Below, piece by piece: positions 44,605 through 52,491 of a stretch of 64,000 bases of DNA. Both the position numbers and the translations under genes were made by a program. This stretch comes from DASQEH01 sp963765725. Its GTDB lineage: Bacteria; Actinomycetota; Actinomycetes; Propionibacteriales; Nocardioidaceae. Below the pieces are notes generated by a model that ran no database searches, had not been told where the DNA came from, and saw only the letters and a program-made list of their open reading frames with translations. The stretch lies in NCBI GenBank assembly GCA_963765725.1, contig CAVXXI010000001.1, forward strand, positions 434,001 to 498,000, written 5' to 3'. Position 1 is the stretch's first letter, and each line of letters begins with the position of its first letter.

Positions 44605-45371
44605 ACACGACAGTCGTCGTCCGCCCGGTACGGTTCACCGAGAACCTGAAGGCGATGCAGGGCTTCCTCGAGACTCTCGGCCTGCGTCCGCGGATCATGG
44701 CGGAGGCCGGCGGGTGGGTCGAGATGGTCGCCGGCGGCGGCATGGTCGCCCTCCACGACGCCGCGACGTCGGATCAGGGCGCAACGTCTGGGGAGACCAG
44801 GCTGGCGTTCGAGGTCGACAACGTCACCGGCCTTGCCGAGCGGCTCGTCGACGCGGGTGTCGAGGACGTGACGGTGTACGACGAGGCGTACGGCAAGGTC
44901 GTCACCTGTACCGATCCGCTCGGCGACACTCTGTCGGTCGACGGCCGCAGCGACGACCTGTACGGGTACCGGGTCGTCCGAGCCGGCACTCCGGCGGCCA
45001 CCCTGCGGGTCGTGCCGGTCCGATTGACTGATCCTAAGGGCCCGTACGGGGCTTGGCTGGAGGCGCTGGGCCTCAACCGGGTGCCGGGCGGCGACGACGC
45101 GTACGTCATGTACGCGGCGGGGGGTGGCGAGCACGGGTACGTAGGGCTGCACCAGGTGTACAGCGACGACCTGCCGATCGTCCCAGGCCCGGCAGCCGCG
45201 CACCTGACCTTCGTGACCGACGAGCCGTTGGACGCAGTAGCCGCGCGGCTGGTCGCGGCCGGCTTCGCGGACGCCGTGGTCGTGCACGAGGACTTCGGCT
45301 CGATGCTGCGTGTCACCGACGCCGACGGTCGCGAGTGCCAGGTCCACGAGGCCCCGCCGGGCGATGAGTGA
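44601..45371 (+). CDS. VOC-superfamily protein with two tandem domains
   Basis: A protein of 256 residues made of two glyoxalase/bleomycin-resistance-like halves (about 1-120 and 130-256). The first has FTENLKAMQGFLETLGLRPR and CTDPLGDTLSVDG; the second has AWLEALGLNRV, HLTFVTDEP and VTDADGRECQVHE. Tandem VOC proteins act as metal-dependent dioxygenases, isomerases or drug-binding proteins. In the second of an operon of three (RHH regulator, VOC, MFS), a detoxification or drug-binding role is plausible, but the substrate is unknown. Confidence 0.85.
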   Translation: MNTTVVVRPVRFTENLKAMQGFLETLGLRPRIMAEAGGWVEMVAGGGMVALHDAATSDQGATSGETRLAFEVDNVTGLAERLVDAGVEDVTVYDEAYGKVVTCTDPLGDTLSVDGRSDDLYGYRVVRAGTPAATLRVVPVRLTDPKGPYGAWLEALGLNRVPGGDDAYVMYAAGGGEHGYVGLHQVYSDDLPIVPGPAAAHLTFVTDEPLDAVAARLVAAGFADAVVVHEDFGSMLRVTDADGRECQVHEAPPGDE

Positions 45372-46620
45372 CGCCGTAGCCGAGCACGACCCCCGACGGC
45401 TCCGCGACGAGCCCGACTTCCGGCGGTACTGGTGGGCTCGGCTGCTGTCGTCGGCCGGCACGGTGGTCAGCTACATCGCGCTGCCGGTGCTGGTGTACCG
45501 CCTCAGCGGGTCGGCCGTGCTCACGGCGGCGGTGTCCGCGCTGGAGACGGCGTCGTACGTCGCGGTCGGCCTCTTTGCCGGTGCCCTCTCGGACCGCTGG
45601 GACCGGCGTCGCATCATGGTCGTCGCCGACTGTGTCGATGCCGCGGTGATGGCGTCCGTACCCGTGGCGCACTGGCTGGGAGTCTTGACCATTGCCCAGC
45701 TGCTGGCCGTCGCCGTCGTCGTGCCCGCGGTCGCGGTCTTCTTCGACGGCGCCAACTTCGGAGCCATGCCGCTTCTCGTCGGACGGGACAGGATCGCGCG
45801 CGCCAACGCGGCGGTCTTCGGTGCTGCGACCGCGGCGGAGATCGTGCTCCCGTCCGTGGTGGGCATCGCCCTCGCGGTCGTGTACCCGGCGACCATGCTC
45901 GCCGTCGACGCGCTCAGCTACGCCGCTTCGGCGGCGTTCATCCTGACCATCCACACCGCGATGTACGACCGGTCGCGCGTCCGTCAGCCGCTGAGCGCGA
46001 GGCTGCTCGTCGCCGACATCATGGAGGGCCTGCGGTACCTCGCCGCCCATGCCGGGGTACGGACGATGACTCTCGTCGGTTCTCTGCAGTCGGCCGCGGG
46101 CTCGGGCTTCATCGCCCTGATGGTGGTCTGGTGCGACCGGGTCCTGGGTATCGGGACAGCGGGGTTGCGGTTCGGGCTGGTGTTCAGCTCGTGGAGCGTC
46201 GGCGGCCTCGTCGCCACAGTCGCGCTACCCCGCGTGCTGCGGACCGCCACGCCGGCGCAAGTCACTCTGCGGGCGCTGCCCGTGTCGGCCCTGATCGGCA
46301 TCGCGACCGCCTGGACGACAAGCTGGCAGCTGGCGGCGGTGGGCCTGTTCGGCTGGAGCTGCGCGTACACGATGGTGGTCGTCAACGCGATCTCATACCG
46401 CCAGCAGGTCACTCCCGAACACCTCCTGAGCCGCGTCAACACCGCCGGCCGGATGTTGTCGTGGGGGCTCGGGGGGACCGTCGGCGCAGCCATGGCCGGC
46501 GGGCTGGAGTCGCTGGCCGGGATACGGCCCGCGCTCGTCGTGGTCGCGTCGCTGACGCTGGTCGGGGTGGCGATCGCCTGGGCATCGCCGCTCCGCACCC
46601 GTCCCGTGCCGGTCGACTGA
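45364..46620 (+). CDS. Major facilitator superfamily transporter
   Basis: A protein of 418 residues with about twelve predicted spans. After a short N-terminal tail (DPRRLRDEPDFRRYWWARLLSS in part), the loop between spans 2 and 3 is GALSDRWDRRRIM, the usual MFS signature. The layout resembles MFS_3 (enterobactin exporter-like) proteins, which often export small molecules or drugs. The ATG at 45364 overlaps the VOC stop by 8 bp. Last gene of the RHH-VOC-MFS operon. Taken together the operon looks like a regulated efflux and binding unit. Confidence 0.87.
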   Translation: MSDAVAEHDPRRLRDEPDFRRYWWARLLSSAGTVVSYIALPVLVYRLSGSAVLTAAVSALETASYVAVGLFAGALSDRWDRRRIMVVADCVDAAVMASVPVAHWLGVLTIAQLLAVAVVVPAVAVFFDGANFGAMPLLVGRDRIARANAAVFGAATAAEIVLPSVVGIALAVVYPATMLAVDALSYAASAAFILTIHTAMYDRSRVRQPLSARLLVADIMEGLRYLAAHAGVRTMTLVGSLQSAAGSGFIALMVVWCDRVLGIGTAGLRFGLVFSSWSVGGLVATVALPRVLRTATPAQVTLRALPVSALIGIATAWTTSWQLAAVGLFGWSCAYTMVVVNAISYRQQVTPEHLLSRVNTAGRMLSWGLGGTVGAAMAGGLESLAGIRPALVVVASLTLVGVAIAWASPLRTRPVPVD

Positions 46621-46627
46621 GCAGCGC

Positions 46628-46744
46628 CGGTCGACGTCTGGGGCGCGCGAGAGGTACCCGGCCCCCCAACGGAGCGAAGCCGGTCGACGTCCAGACGGTC
46701 CGCCCGAGAGGTATCCGGCCCCCCCGCGAGACGTCAGTCGGTGA
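46628..46744. repeat. Imperfect 53-57 bp direct repeat ending in the CGAGACGTC motif
   Basis: CGGTCGACGTC occurs at 46628-46638 and 46681-46691. GAGAGGTA(C/T)CCGG and a C-run follow each copy (46649 and 46706), so about 50 bp is repeated with small indels. The second copy runs into CGAGACGTCAGTCGGTGA (46727-46744). That motif matches a 19-base element at 51622-51640 and (inverted) at 16885-16903 with one mismatch. The gap lies between the convergent MFS and DUF4081 acetyltransferase genes. Confidence 0.75.
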
Positions 46745-46795
46745 TCGCGCGCCGGCGTCGGTCGTGCCCTTGGTCACGTGTCGGCGAAAACGGGG

Positions 46796-47644
46796 TCAGA
46801 AGAGGATGGTGGCGAAGCGGCAACGCTCGACGAAACCGACCCGGTCGTACGCGCGCCGGGCGGGTTCGTTGTGCTCGTTGACGTACAGCGAGACGGTGGG
46901 CGCATAGTCGCGGACGGCCGCGGCACACACCGCGGCGACACCGGGCGCGGCCAGGCCCTGTCCGCGGTAGCGCGGGTTGACCCACACACTCTGGATCTGG
47001 CAGGCCGCCGGCGTGACCGCGTGCAGCTCCGCCTTGAAGACCACTTCGTCCGCCTCGATGTGCGCGAAGGCGTAGCCCTTCGATATCAACTGCGCGACTC
47101 GAGCGCGGTACAGCGCCGCGCCGCCCTGTACCTCCGGTGACACGCCGAGCTCCTCGGTGTACATCGCCACGCAGGCCGGGTACAAGACGTCGATCTCCTG
47201 CGGCCGCACCCGACGTACCTGGGTCGACGGCTCGACCTGCGGCGGCCCGTCGAGGACGAGGAAGGGCTGGCGCGGCCGTACCGAGCGGGCCGGCCCCCAG
47301 CGCTGCTCGAGGAGCTCCCACAACGCGGCCACGTCGGAGTCCAGTCCCATGATCGACCCGCAACGGCGACCCTGGTCGAGCGCCCGGCCGGCGAACGCCT
47401 GGAGCGCGGCCGGCGTCGCCTGTACCGGCGTCAGGTTCGCCGCGGCGTGGCAGATCGACACCAGCCCTGCGCCGTCCTCGTAGCCCCAGACCTCGCCGCC
47501 GAGCCATCGCGGCTCGAGGTTGGTGATGCGTACCCGGTGGTCGACGAAGACGTTGGTGATGGGGTCGCGGGCGATGAGGGCGTGTACGGCGTCGAGATCG
47601 GCGGGACCGAGCACGCGCAGGCGCGGACGAGTTCTCAGGACCAC
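46796..47644 (-). CDS. DUF4081-type GNAT acetyltransferase
   Basis: A protein of 282 residues with two parts: an N-terminal DUF4081 segment (ADLDAVHALIARDPITNVFVDHRV in part) and a C-terminal GNAT domain (about 150-282). Its acetyl-CoA loop is VNPRYRGQGLAAPGVAA and its last motif is NEHNEPARRAYDRVGF. This gene commonly lies near ispG in actinobacteria; the substrate is unknown. GTG start at 47644 with an almost perfect ribosome site (GGAGGTGAT) in front. Divergent from the CapA-like gene. Confidence 0.88.
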   Translation of the reverse strand: MVLRTRPRLRVLGPADLDAVHALIARDPITNVFVDHRVRITNLEPRWLGGEVWGYEDGAGLVSICHAAANLTPVQATPAALQAFAGRALDQGRRCGSIMGLDSDVAALWELLEQRWGPARSVRPRQPFLVLDGPPQVEPSTQVRRVRPQEIDVLYPACVAMYTEELGVSPEVQGGAALYRARVAQLISKGYAFAHIEADEVVFKAELHAVTPAACQIQSVWVNPRYRGQGLAAPGVAAVCAAAVRDYAPTVSLYVNEHNEPARRAYDRVGFVERCRFATILF

Positions 47645-47747
47645 TGCCGATCACCTCCCTTGCCGATCGAGCCTACGCGCCGTTCGGGGTGCCAGGTGCG
47701 ATGCTGAAGCGTCGATCCGACGCAGTCAGCACGACACGGAGGAGACC

Positions 47748-49006
47748 ATGGGCGCGCAGCGGCGGGTGGCGCTGGCCGGTGCGGCGCTACTCGGGCTGCT
47801 CGGTGCCTGCACGGCAACGGACGACACGGCATCTGCTCCACCTCCTCCGCGGACATCATCTGCCTCGCGGGTATCGAGCACCACCCCCGGCACCGCCCCG
47901 GGCACGGTCACGCCGAGCACCACGACGAGTCCGTCATCGACGTCCGGCGCGGCAACGCCCCGCTCGATCACTGTCGTGATGAACGGCGGCATGCTCCTGC
48001 CCGAAGGGCTGTGGCAGACCGCACGGACGGACGCCGAGAGGACCGGGAGGGGCACCATGGACTTCCGGCGGTCCTGGCCGACCTGCGGCCCGTGGTGCGC
48101 TCGGCCGACCTCGCCATCTGCCATCTGGAGACGCCGCTCGCGCCCAAAGGCGGTCCGTACTCGGGATACCCGGTCTTCTCCGTACCTCCGCAGATGCTTC
48201 CGGCACTCGAGTGGGAGGGGTACGACGCCTGCACGACCGCGTCGAACCACAGCCTCGACGACGGCTTCTCCGGGATCCGGCGCACGCTCGGCGACTGCGA
48301 CCGGGTCGGTCTCGCCCATTTCGGCACCGCCACGACGAGGAAGGCGTCGCGTACTCCGCTCATCCTCGACGTGTCGGGTGTGCGCGTGGGCCTCATCGCG
48401 GCGACGTATGGCACGAACGGCATCCCCATCCCGTCCGCGGAGCCGTGGTCGGTCCCGATCATCGACCCGGCCAGGATCGAGCAGATGGCGGTGAAGGCCA
48501 AGCGACGGGGCGCCGACATCGTGATCGTCGCGCTGCACTGGGGGCTGGAGTACGACCACGCGCCGACCCAGGACCAGCCCGACGTCGCCGACGCCCTCAC
48601 GAAGGACCCCGACATCGACCTGATCTACGGCACCACGCGCATGTCGCAGCCGTACGACCGGGTCAACGGCACCTGGGTGGTGTACGGGCCCGGCAACGCG
48701 GTCGCCCAACAAGACGCCGACGTCGAGGGCGTGTACGACGGCAACACCTGCCGGGTGACCTTCACGCAGAAGCCGGACGGCTCCTTCGAGGTGTCCAGGC
48801 TGGAGTACCTGCCCACGATGATCACGCACTTCGACGGCGTGCACCCGATGCGGTGGCTCGACGTCGCGAAGGATCTGCACGACCCGGCCTTTGCGTCGCT
48901 GCGGCCGGCTCTGCGGGCGACGCAGGGGAGGGTCTCCGCCGACGTGGACATGGTCGGGGCGTTCAGGCACGGCGTGGTCGAGACGCGCTCGCCGAAAGTC
49001 AGGTGA
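47748..49006 (+). pseudogene. CapA-family lipoprotein (metallophosphoesterase-like), frameshifted
   Basis: The first frame (ATG at 47748, GGAGGAG before it) encodes a signal peptide with lipobox LLGAC, a Thr/Ser/Pro linker of about 50 residues, and MNGGMLLPEGLWQTARTDAERTGRGTMDF. The rest of the CapA domain (AVLADLRPVVRSADLAICHLETPLAP, ASNHSLDDGF, ALHWGLEY, DPDIDLIYGTTRMSQP) is in another frame to 49006. One missing base near 48065-48069 (GG run) explains it; the restored protein has 419 residues. CapA proteins take part in capsule or polyglutamate export. The usual GDxM metal site near the start reads NGGM here, and the usual HPH of the late motif reads TRM. An inactive or altered site is possible. 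Confidence 0.82.
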
Positions 49007-49082
49007 GGCACCGGACGGGCGCCCGATATCCTCGAATCGACCGGCCCCACCGGGCCAGCTGCCCCGAGCCCGAGGAGTACTC

Positions 49083-50849
49083 GTGTCCTTCCGGATGTCG
49101 ACGCTGTTCCTTCGCACGCTGCGCGACGACCCGGTGGACGCCGACGTGCCGAGCCACCGGCTGCTCGTCCGGGCCGGGTACATCCGCAGGGCGGCTCCCG
49201 GCATCTACTCATGGCTGCCGCTCGGGTACCGCGTGCTCCGCAACATCGAGCGGATCGTGCGCGAGGAGATGGACGCGATGGGAGCGCAGGAGGTCCACTT
49301 CCCGGCGCTGCTGCCGCGCGAGCCCTACGACGCGTCGCACCGATGGACCGACTACGGCCCGGCGATCTTCCGGCTCAAGGACCGCAAAGGCGCCGACTAC
49401 CTGCTCGGACCTACCCACGAGGAGATGTTCACGCTGCTCGTGAAGGACCTGTACTCGTCGTACAAGGACCTCCCGCTGTCGCTGTACCAGATCCAGACGA
49501 AGTACCGCGACGAGCTCCGGCCGCGGGCGGGGATCCTGCGTGGCCGCGAGTTCGTCATGAAGGACTCGTACTCGTTCGACGTGGGCGACGAAGCCTTTTT
49601 GGCGTCGTACGCGGCGCATCGCGAGGCGTACATCAAGATCTTCGACCGGCTCGGATTCGACTACGTGATCGTGGCCGCCATGTCGGGGGCGATGGGCGGC
49701 TCGGCGAGCGAGGAGTTCCTGGCGACGGCCGAGAACGGCGAGGACACGTACGTGCGGTGCACGAACTGCGACTACGCCGCGAACGTGGAGGCGGTGCGTG
49801 TCCGCGTACCGGAGCCGGTCGGGTGGGAGGGCGTGCCCGCCGCGCACGCCGAGCAGACGCCCGATACTCCGACGATCGAGACGCTAGTAGCTCACCTGAA
49901 CGAGAAGTACCCCCGCGACGACCGCGACTGGCAGGCTGCCGACACGCTGAAGAACGTCATCGTCACGCTGGTCCATCCGGACGGAACGCGCGAGCCGGTG
50001 GCCGTCGGCGTCCCCGGTGACCGCGACGTTGACCTGAAGCGGCTGGAGGCGCAGGTCGAGCCGGCGTCCGTGGATGCGTTCACCGAGGCCGACTTCGCGC
50101 GCAACCCTGCGCTGGTGAAGGGGTACATCGGGCCGCACGCACTGGGGCTCGAGGGCTCGAGCGGCATCCGGTACCTGCTCGACCCGCGGGTGTCGGCCGG
50201 TACCCGATGGGTCACCGGTGCCGACGTCGCGGGCAGCCACGTCATCGACCTGGTCGCGGGGCGCGACTTCGAAGGCGACGGCCTGATCGAGGCCGCCGAC
50301 GTACGCGACGGCGACCCCTGCCCCCGCTGCGGTGCACCGATGGAGACGGCCAGGGGCATCGAGATGGGCCATATCTTCCAGCTCGGCAGCCGCTTCGCCG
50401 ACGCGCTGGGCCTTCAGGTCCTGGACGAGAACGGCAAGCTCGTCACGGTCACGATGGGCTCGTACGGCATCGGGGTGTCGCGGGCGGTCGCTGCCATCGT
50501 CGAGAACCGTCATGACGACCTCGGCATCATCTGGCCGCGCGAGGTGAGCCCTGCCGACGTCCACGTCGTGGCCACCGGCAAGGACGCCTCCATCTTCGCC
50601 GCCGCCGAGGATCTCGTGACGGCGCTCGAGGCGGCGGGACTGACGGTTCTGTTCGACGACCGCGAGAAGGTCTCGCCGGGCGTCAAGTTCAAGGACAGCG
50701 AGCTGATCGGGATCCCCACGATCGTGGTGGTCGGGCGAGGCGTCGCCGACGGAGTCGTCGAGGTGAAGGACCGGGCCAGCGCAGAGCGCGTGGAGGTCGC
50801 GTTGGCCGACGCGGTGCCGCACCTCGTGAGCGTGGTCCGTGGCGGTTGA
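49083..50849 (+). CDS. proS: Prolyl-tRNA synthetase
   Basis: A protein of 588 residues, bacterial type. Class II motifs: RHF-free motif 2 in YQIQTKYRDELRPRAGILRGREFVMKDSYSF, motif 3 near MGSYGIGVSRAVAAIVE, and the C-terminal anticodon-binding domain from about residue 490. An insertion domain (editing, INS) lies between (CTNCDYAANVEAVR to GAPMETARGIEMGH in part) and has the two CxxC-like pairs seen in full-length enzymes. GTG start at 49083 follows GAGGAG by five bases; the later ATG at 49095 is too far. It overlaps the HAD gene by 11 bp. Confidence 0.96.
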   Translation: MSFRMSTLFLRTLRDDPVDADVPSHRLLVRAGYIRRAAPGIYSWLPLGYRVLRNIERIVREEMDAMGAQEVHFPALLPREPYDASHRWTDYGPAIFRLKDRKGADYLLGPTHEEMFTLLVKDLYSSYKDLPLSLYQIQTKYRDELRPRAGILRGREFVMKDSYSFDVGDEAFLASYAAHREAYIKIFDRLGFDYVIVAAMSGAMGGSASEEFLATAENGEDTYVRCTNCDYAANVEAVRVRVPEPVGWEGVPAAHAEQTPDTPTIETLVAHLNEKYPRDDRDWQAADTLKNVIVTLVHPDGTREPVAVGVPGDRDVDLKRLEAQVEPASVDAFTEADFARNPALVKGYIGPHALGLEGSSGIRYLLDPRVSAGTRWVTGADVAGSHVIDLVAGRDFEGDGLIEAADVRDGDPCPRCGAPMETARGIEMGHIFQLGSRFADALGLQVLDENGKLVTVTMGSYGIGVSRAVAAIVENRHDDLGIIWPREVSPADVHVVATGKDASIFAAAEDLVTALEAAGLTVLFDDREKVSPGVKFKDSELIGIPTIVVVGRGVADGVVEVKDRASAERVEVALADAVPHLVSVVRGG

Positions 50850-51534
50850 CGCCGTCATCTTCGACTGGGGCGGCACGCTCACCCCGTGGAAGACGATCGA
50901 CCCCGTCGACGAGTGGCGGTCGCTGGCGCGGGTGGCTGCACCCGAGCGGGTCGACGAGGCGACGGCGGCACTGCTCGCCGCGGCCACGACGATATGGACC
51001 CGGTCGCGTGACGAGCACGTGAGCTCCACCTTGGAAGACATCTGTGCGTTGGCGGGCGTCGCGTACGACGACGGTCACTGGCACGAGTACCGCGCGTTCT
51101 GGGAGCACGCCACCGAGGTCGACCCCGACGTACCGGAGGTGCTGGAGTCACTGCGCGCAGCGGGGCTGCGGATCGGCGTCCTCTCCAACACGCTGTGGCC
51201 ACGCGCGTGGCACGAGGAGATCTTCGCGCGGGACGGGATCGAGCACCTCATCGACGGCGCCGTGTACACGTCGGAGATCCCTTGGACCAAGCCTGCGCCG
51301 CAGGCGTTCCTCGCCGCCATGCAAGCGGTAGGCGTGGCCGACCCGGAGGTCTGCGTGTTCGTCGGCGACCGGCTGTTCGACGACATCTACGGCGCCCGCA
51401 ACGCGGGCATGCGCGCTGTACACGTCCCGCACAGCGACATCCCCATCGCCCAGGTGGGGCACACCCTCGGTGAGCCGGACGCGGTGATCCAGCGGCTGGC
51501 CGAGCTGCCATCGGTGATCGACACCTGGCGCTGA
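50839..51534 (+). CDS. HAD-superfamily hydrolase (IA type)
   Basis: A protein of 231 residues. Motif I is FDWGGTLTPW (Asp nucleophile, with Trp-Gly in place of the usual DGT-preceding pair), motif II SNTLWPRAWH, the lysine in PWTKPAPQAF, and motif IV VFVGDRLFDDIYGARNAGM. Similar to phosphatases of small metabolites such as phosphoglycolate or pyridoxal phosphate; substrate unknown. Its GTG start lies inside the end of proS, so translation is coupled. The 249-bp gap that follows has the 51.6-kb CGAGACGTC element and the operator of the SDR gene. Confidence 0.87.
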   Translation: MAVDAVIFDWGGTLTPWKTIDPVDEWRSLARVAAPERVDEATAALLAAATTIWTRSRDEHVSSTLEDICALAGVAYDDGHWHEYRAFWEHATEVDPDVPEVLESLRAAGLRIGVLSNTLWPRAWHEEIFARDGIEHLIDGAVYTSEIPWTKPAPQAFLAAMQAVGVADPEVCVFVGDRLFDDIYGARNAGMRAVHVPHSDIPIAQVGHTLGEPDAVIQRLAELPSVIDTWR

Positions 51535-51690
51535 GCCTGCCTCGAGACGTCGAGGCGTCGACACGTCGGCGTCCCGCGTTGGCGCCCCGTCCGTGGTTGA
51601 GCGGCGCCGTGCACCCATCGTCGAGACGTCATTCGGTGAGGGACCCGCTCACAGAACTGGGCCGTAGGTGGCGTCTCGCGAGAAGGCGGG

Positions 51691-51721
51691 TTGACTTCAA
51701 GTGGACTTGAAGTTGCAGGGT
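51691..51721 (+). promoter_or_regulatory. MerR-type promoter/operator ahead of the SDR-queA operon
   Basis: A perfect 9-base-arm palindrome, ACTTCAAGT-GG-ACTTGAAGT (51694-51713), starts inside the -35 box TTGACT (51691-51696). A spacer of 19 bp then leads to CAGGGT (51716-51721), a weak -10. MerR-family activators such as SoxR use a dyad of this size and shape in an over-long spacer. No MerR gene is in the window, so the regulator would be encoded elsewhere. The following transcript has a leader of about 55 bases. Confidence 0.6.
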
Positions 51722-51783
51722 GAGTACATACCCCACGCAATCCCGAGCCGAGTGGACCTCGGCCAAAGCCCACAGGAGTAGTC

Positions 51784-52491
51784 ATGTACACAGCGGTCAT
51801 CACAGGTGCCTCCCGCGGACTGGGGCTGGCGGTGTCCTTGGCGCTCGCGCGTCGCGGGGCGACGCTGGTCGTCGATGCTCGGGGGCGCCGGGCACTGGAC
51901 GACGTCGCGCACGAGCTTCTCGACGCCGGCGCGGCGGCGGTGGAGTCGCTGCCGGGCAGCGTGACGGATCCCGCACACCGGGCCGCCATCGCCGAGGCCG
52001 TCGGCAGGGCGGGGCGACTCGACCTCCTGGTCAACAACGCGAGCACCCTGGGGCCCAGCCCGCAGCCTGCTCTTCGCGACTACCCGTTGGAGGAGTGGTC
52101 GCGCGTGTACGACGTCAACGTGGCGGCGCCTCTGGCTCTGACGCAGCTTCTGCTCCCCGTTCTGCGGCGCAGTGGCGGGGCCGTCGTCAACATCACTTCT
52201 GACGCCGCCATCGAGCCGTACGACGGTTGGGGTGGGTACGGGTCGTCGAAGGCTGCTCTCGACCAGTGGACGGCGATCCTCGCCGCGGAGGAGCCGGACG
52301 TGCACGTGTATTCGTTCGACCCCGGCGACATGCGCACGCAGATGCACCAGGAGGCGTTCCCCGACGAGGACATCTCCGACCGGCCGGAGCCCGAGGTCGT
52401 CGTGCCGGCGATCCTCCGGCTGCTCGACGAGCGCCCCGCTCACGGCCGGTACCGCGGCGCGGACCTCCTGGCGTCGGCGGTGGCGTCATGA
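51784..52491 (+). CDS. Short-chain dehydrogenase/reductase
   Basis: A protein of 235 residues with a classical SDR fold. Cofactor loop TGASRGLGLAVS (TGxxxGxG), NNAS motif in LLVNNASTLG, catalytic serine in NITSDAAI, and YxxxK as YGSSK (in GGYGSSKAAL). The acidic residue after strand 2 (VVDARG) suggests NAD rather than NADP, with Arg nearby making it uncertain. Substrate unknown. Start ATG at 51784 after a GGAG. It is first in a pair with queA, overlapping it by four bases, and lies behind the MerR-like operator. Confidence 0.88.
   Translation: MYTAVITGASRGLGLAVSLALARRGATLVVDARGRRALDDVAHELLDAGAAAVESLPGSVTDPAHRAAIAEAVGRAGRLDLLVNNASTLGPSPQPALRDYPLEEWSRVYDVNVAAPLALTQLLLPVLRRSGGAVVNITSDAAIEPYDGWGGYGSSKAALDQWTAILAAEEPDVHVYSFDPGDMRTQMHQEAFPDEDISDRPEPEVVVPAILRLLDERPAHGRYRGADLLASAVAS

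Noticed and set aside
44428..45371. RHH-VOC pair as a toxin-antitoxin module
   Set aside because: The second gene is a 256-residue tandem VOC protein, not a known toxin fold, and it is coupled to an exporter gene.
51784..52491. Queuosine riboswitch (preQ1) in the leader of the SDR-queA operon
   Set aside because: The leader of about 60 bases lacks the short C-rich hairpin and A-rich tail of preQ1 riboswitches.
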